Source of the DNA: UBA9926 sp913052075 | GTDB lineage: Bacteria > Pseudomonadota > Gammaproteobacteria > Pseudomonadales > Azotimanducaceae | Reading direction: 5' to 3' | Assembly (NCBI GenBank): GCA_913052075.1 | Contig: CAJXDD010000126.1 | Coordinates: forward strand, 1 to 8,359 | DNA: 8,359 nt | In this document: positions 6,431 through 8,359 of the stretch, one piece after another | Numbering within the stretch: the stretch's first letter is position 1 | Layout of the letters: each line of letters opens with the position of its first letter | Translations under genes and position numbers: made by a program | Notes under the pieces: generated by a model | What the model was told of the DNA's origin: nothing | Databases searched by the model: none | Seen by the model: the letters and a program-made list of their open reading frames with translations, nothing else

Positions 6431-6534
6431 TTTAGGACAAAATGCTTTGCCTTTGAAGGACAAATGTTTTGCCTTTGAAGAACAAAATATTTCGCCTATC
6501 TGGGACAAATACTTTGCCTACTTAGGACAAAAAC
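6423..6534 (-). repeat. Tandem array of five 22-23 bp imperfect dyads between ureF and ureG
   Basis: Five degenerate units fill most of the ureF-ureG gap: 6423-6445, 6446-6467, 6468-6490, 6491-6512 and 6513-6534. Plus-strand units follow the pattern TTTGCCTWT..AGGACAAA with a 3-5 base variable tail. Read in the ureF-to-ureG direction each is an imperfect palindrome, for example TTTGTCCTAAATAGGCAAA: TTTG pairs with CAAA, one T is unpaired, and CCTA pairs with TAGG. In the second and third units both arms change together to CCTT/TCTT and AAGG, keeping the dyad. The unit nearest ureF contains its stop codon (TCC TAA). The unit length is about two helical turns. The array could be a cluster of protein-binding operators, a string of small mRNA hairpins adjusting ureG expression, or a simple duplication by-product. 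There are no unique spacers, so it is not CRISPR. Confidence 0.85.
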
Positions 6535-7163
6535 AATCGATTTTCTAAATATTCATGACGACTCGATAACATCGCTAATCCTGGTAGCGAAGGCCCCCAA
6601 GTCGCCTCATCAAACAATTCTTTTGGCGTAGACTCTACAACCTGGAAGAGATGCTTCATCAAGCGATGGACCCGTTGCTGTCCGAGCGGCAGCAGTTTTG
6701 CACAGGCCAGACAGGCATTTTCGAGCCAACTGAATATATAAGCCGAACGCGTTGCTTCTTCATCGATATCCCACATGACACCTGCCCGTGCCCACTGAGT
6801 GACCAGCGAACATTGCTCCAGTTGCACCACGTCAGTTCCGTCGACATCCAGCAGTTTTTTTAAGGCTACGCCAAGACGCATGTCCTCTTGCCACAACTCT
6901 TTCGTTTCGCGGCTTGCAAGCATCAATTGATTCAAGCGACTCATCTCATCTACGTCATTCGCGAGCCTTGCCTCACGCATCACCTGGAGCATAGGTAGAT
7001 CAGTCTGACTGAGGCCTGCACTGTATATCTCTCGAAGCCACTGCTCGGCGCTCACTTCATCTATGACGATCCCATCATGGTGAGCACGCTCTAATCCCTG
7101 CGAATGCGCGAAGCTTCCGATTGGTAGCGCGCTGCTCGCTAATCTCAACAGCCTAATATTCAT
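6522..7163 (-). CDS. ureF: Urease accessory protein UreF
   Basis: UreF is the helical accessory protein that bridges UreD (UreH) and UreG in the urease activation complex and gates nickel transfer. The N-terminus MNIRLLRLASSALPIGSFAHSQ matches the family opening (LLRLASPALPVGGFSYSQGLE type). SAYIFSWLENACLACAKLLPLGQ (140-162) is the conserved late helix region. The end, SSRHEYLENRLFLS, matches the usual RHE...SRLFRS terminus, so the 213-residue protein is complete, slightly short of the usual 220-230. A frame open to a start at 7262 would add 33 hydrophobic residues foreign to the family. The ATG at 7163 fits family alignment and overlaps the ureE stop by 11 bp, the usual tight coupling. The stop codon lies within the first unit of the downstream repeat array. 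The central part (residues 60-130) is more divergent than the ends. Confidence 0.95.
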   Translation of the reverse strand: MNIRLLRLASSALPIGSFAHSQGLERAHHDGIVIDEVSAEQWLREIYSAGLSQTDLPMLQVMREARLANDVDEMSRLNQLMLASRETKELWQEDMRLGVALKKLLDVDGTDVVQLEQCSLVTQWARAGVMWDIDEEATRSAYIFSWLENACLACAKLLPLGQQRVHRLMKHLFQVVESTPKELFDEATWGPSLPGLAMLSSRHEYLENRLFLS

Positions 7164-7602
7164 GACTGTGATGATGGTGGTGCTTATAGGCACCATCAAT
7201 GGGTTGAAAGGGCATATCAACAGGAACAGGCTCAAACCCAAGGTGGCGAACCATCCCGTCAATCACGTGATCTCTTGCATACCGGATGATAGAACCCTCA
7301 AGCTGCACGGCGAGATGCCTATTACCCAAGTGGTAAACCACCGGCAGTAACGCCTCAGCGGTTCCCCGCACCTCCGAAAGAGGCTCAGGTTTAGCCACCA
7401 CTCGCACCCGCCGATTGGCGTCGCTGACCAGAACCGAGCCATGCGTTAGGACGGTCCCTCTCGGCAGAAAGGCTTCAACGACATGACCCTCAGAGTCGGT
7501 GGCTCGGAAACGACACTTCTTCCTGCTGTCAAAGTCCAGTAAGAGCTCGGGCAGCATCTGATCTTGAACCTCGGACTCTACGACTTGAAATGATTCACTC
7601 AT
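7153..7602 (-). CDS. ureE: Urease nickel metallochaperone UreE
   Basis: UreE is a dimeric cytoplasmic nickel chaperone that feeds Ni to UreG and the apo-urease complex. The N-terminal domain includes RKKCRFRATDSEGHVVEAFLPRG and the C-terminal half has VYHLGNRHLAVQ. His96 falls on the conserved interface metal-binding histidine (His96 in Klebsiella numbering), followed by DHVIDGMVRHLGF. The tail is histidine-rich (KHHHHHSHEY, residues 140-149), a storage/binding segment found in some but not all UreE proteins. I chose the ATG at 7602 (149 aa), preceded by AGGA with a 5-base spacer. A TTG at 7617 would extend it by five residues and overlap ureC by 4 bases, which is less likely. It follows ureC by 11 bp and overlaps ureF by 11 bp, so the three are clearly one transcription unit. 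Confidence 0.96.
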   Translation of the reverse strand: MSESFQVVESEVQDQMLPELLLDFDSRKKCRFRATDSEGHVVEAFLPRGTVLTHGSVLVSDANRRVRVVAKPEPLSEVRGTAEALLPVVYHLGNRHLAVQLEGSIIRYARDHVIDGMVRHLGFEPVPVDMPFQPIDGAYKHHHHHSHEY

Positions 7603-7613
7603 GACTGTCCTCG

Positions 7614-8359
7614 TCAAAAAAGGCTATAGCGTTGGGCCATGGGAAGCACTGCCATCGGTTCACACGTCAATATTTCTCCATTTGCCCTCACCTCATAGGT
7701 TTCGGGATCAACCTCAATCTCAGGCAACCAATCGTTGTGAACCATGTCGGCTTTTGTCACCGTGCGGCAGCCCCTAACAGCGCTCAGCTGTTTAGCGAGC
7801 CGAAGCTCGTCAAGCGCTCCATGCTCGAGAGAGGTAGCAGAAACAAATAGTAAGGAATTCATGCCCACTGCTCCGCCATAAGCGCCAAACATGGGCCGGA
7901 AATGGACGGGCTGCGGCGTTGGAATGGACGCATTGGGGTCGCCCATCGGTGCAGCGGCGATGGCTCCACCTTTGATAATCATAGCGGGCTTAATGCCAAA
8001 AAATTCGGGCTTCCAAAGCACCAAATCAGCCAGCTTTCCAGGAGCGATCGAGCCCACTTCGTGACTGATGCCATGGGTAACCGCTGGGTTGATGGTGTAC
8101 TTCGCGATGTATCGCTTGACCCGTGCGTTATCGTGATCGACCCCGGCTTCGAGCACTCCACGTTGCACCTTCATTTTGTGCGCGGTCTGCCACGTCCTGA
8201 TGATGACTTCACCGACTCGACCCATGGCCTGGGAGTCCGAGGCAATCATCGAAAATGCGCCTAGATCGTGAAGGATATCCTCTGCTGCGATGGTTTCTTT
8301 GCGAATTCGCGAGTCTGCAAACGCAACATCCTCAGGGATATTTGGGTCCAGATGATGAC
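7614..8359 (-). CDS. ureC: Urease subunit alpha UreC, C-terminal part (truncated at window edge)
   Basis: The right edge cuts this catalytic subunit of urease, which hydrolyses urea to ammonia and carbamate at a dinickel centre. The frame is open to the edge. The first complete codons read HHLDPNIPEDVAFADSR, and the partial codon before them ends in GT, compatible with the active-site flap cysteine of CHHLD. In Klebsiella numbering the first histidine is catalytic His320. Arg336 and the nickel ligand Asp360 (in ASDSQAMGR) then fall at exactly the expected spacing. The conserved WQTAHKMKVQRG, VGSIAPGKLADLVLW and the terminal QRYSLF follow. The visible 247 residues are intact to the stop. The lysine that becomes carbamylated and the other nickel histidines lie outside the window. 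ureA, ureB and ureD would be expected further right but cannot be seen. The gene leads the visible ureCEF group, 11 bp before ureE. Confidence 0.97.
   Translation of the reverse strand, partial: HHLDPNIPEDVAFADSRIRKETIAAEDILHDLGAFSMIASDSQAMGRVGEVIIRTWQTAHKMKVQRGVLEAGVDHDNARVKRYIAKYTINPAVTHGISHEVGSIAPGKLADLVLWKPEFFGIKPAMIIKGGAIAAAPMGDPNASIPTPQPVHFRPMFGAYGGAVGMNSLLFVSATSLEHGALDELRLAKQLSAVRGCRTVTKADMVHNDWLPEIEVDPETYEVRANGEILTCEPMAVLPMAQRYSLF

Noticed and set aside
6423..6534. CRISPR array
   Set aside because: The units are directly adjacent and degenerate, with only 3-5 variable bases between conserved parts; there are no unique spacers.
6522..7262. Longer ureF starting at 7262 (246 aa)
   Set aside because: The extra 33 residues are read from the opposite frame of ureE and do not fit the UreF family opening, which begins at the ATG at 7163 (MNIRLLRLASSALPIG).
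7153..7617. ureE starting at a TTG at 7617
   Set aside because: An ATG at 7602 with a well-placed AGGA site gives a standard UreE length; the TTG would lie inside the end of ureC.

Overview
The window looks like an accessory nitrogen-metabolism region of a Gram-negative bacterium, probably a free-living proteobacterium. The grounds are an outer-membrane-type DUF5916 protein with a signal peptide, densely packed overlapping operons, and the urease gene order C-E-F-G. The taxon cannot be fixed from sequence reading alone; a marine gammaproteobacterium is a guess.

Layout, left to right. (1) Positions 1-864, minus strand: the N-terminal 288 codons of a secreted CBM9-like/DUF5916 protein that runs off the left edge. 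(2) 865-1036: a 172-bp divergent intergenic region. (3) 1037-4251, plus strand: a probable four-gene operon. It holds a 13-TM-type sodium:solute symporter, then nitrile hydratase beta, nitrile hydratase alpha (cobalt-type CTLCSC metal site) and a nitrile hydratase accessory protein with a histidine-rich tail. The last three genes are chained by 1-base stop/start overlaps. (4) 4252-4585: 334 bp without a convincing gene, starting with an 8-bp inverted repeat over the last stop codon. (5) 4586-5722, plus strand: a phytanoyl-CoA-dioxygenase-family Fe(II)/2-oxoglutarate oxygenase with an intact iron triad. (6) 5711-8359, minus strand: a urease cluster read right to left as ureC (C-terminal part only), ureE, ureF and ureG. 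It converges on the oxygenase gene with a 12-bp overlap of coding ends. ureA, ureB and ureD are not visible and may lie beyond the right edge.

The most unusual non-coding element is a five-unit tandem array (22-23 bp units, 6423-6534) between ureF and ureG. Each unit is an imperfect dyad, and the array begins inside the ureF stop codon.

How the genes may work together: a nitrile hydratase normally turns a nitrile into an amide that an amidase then hydrolyses. No amidase is visible here; the neighbouring amide-consuming enzyme is urease. A testable inference is that the symporter imports a small nitrogen compound, the hydratase converts an N-cyano compound such as cyanamide to urea, and urease releases ammonia. 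This rests on gene neighbourhood only. Both modules need a metallocentre (Co or Fe for the hydratase, Ni for urease), and both carry a His-rich-tailed accessory protein.
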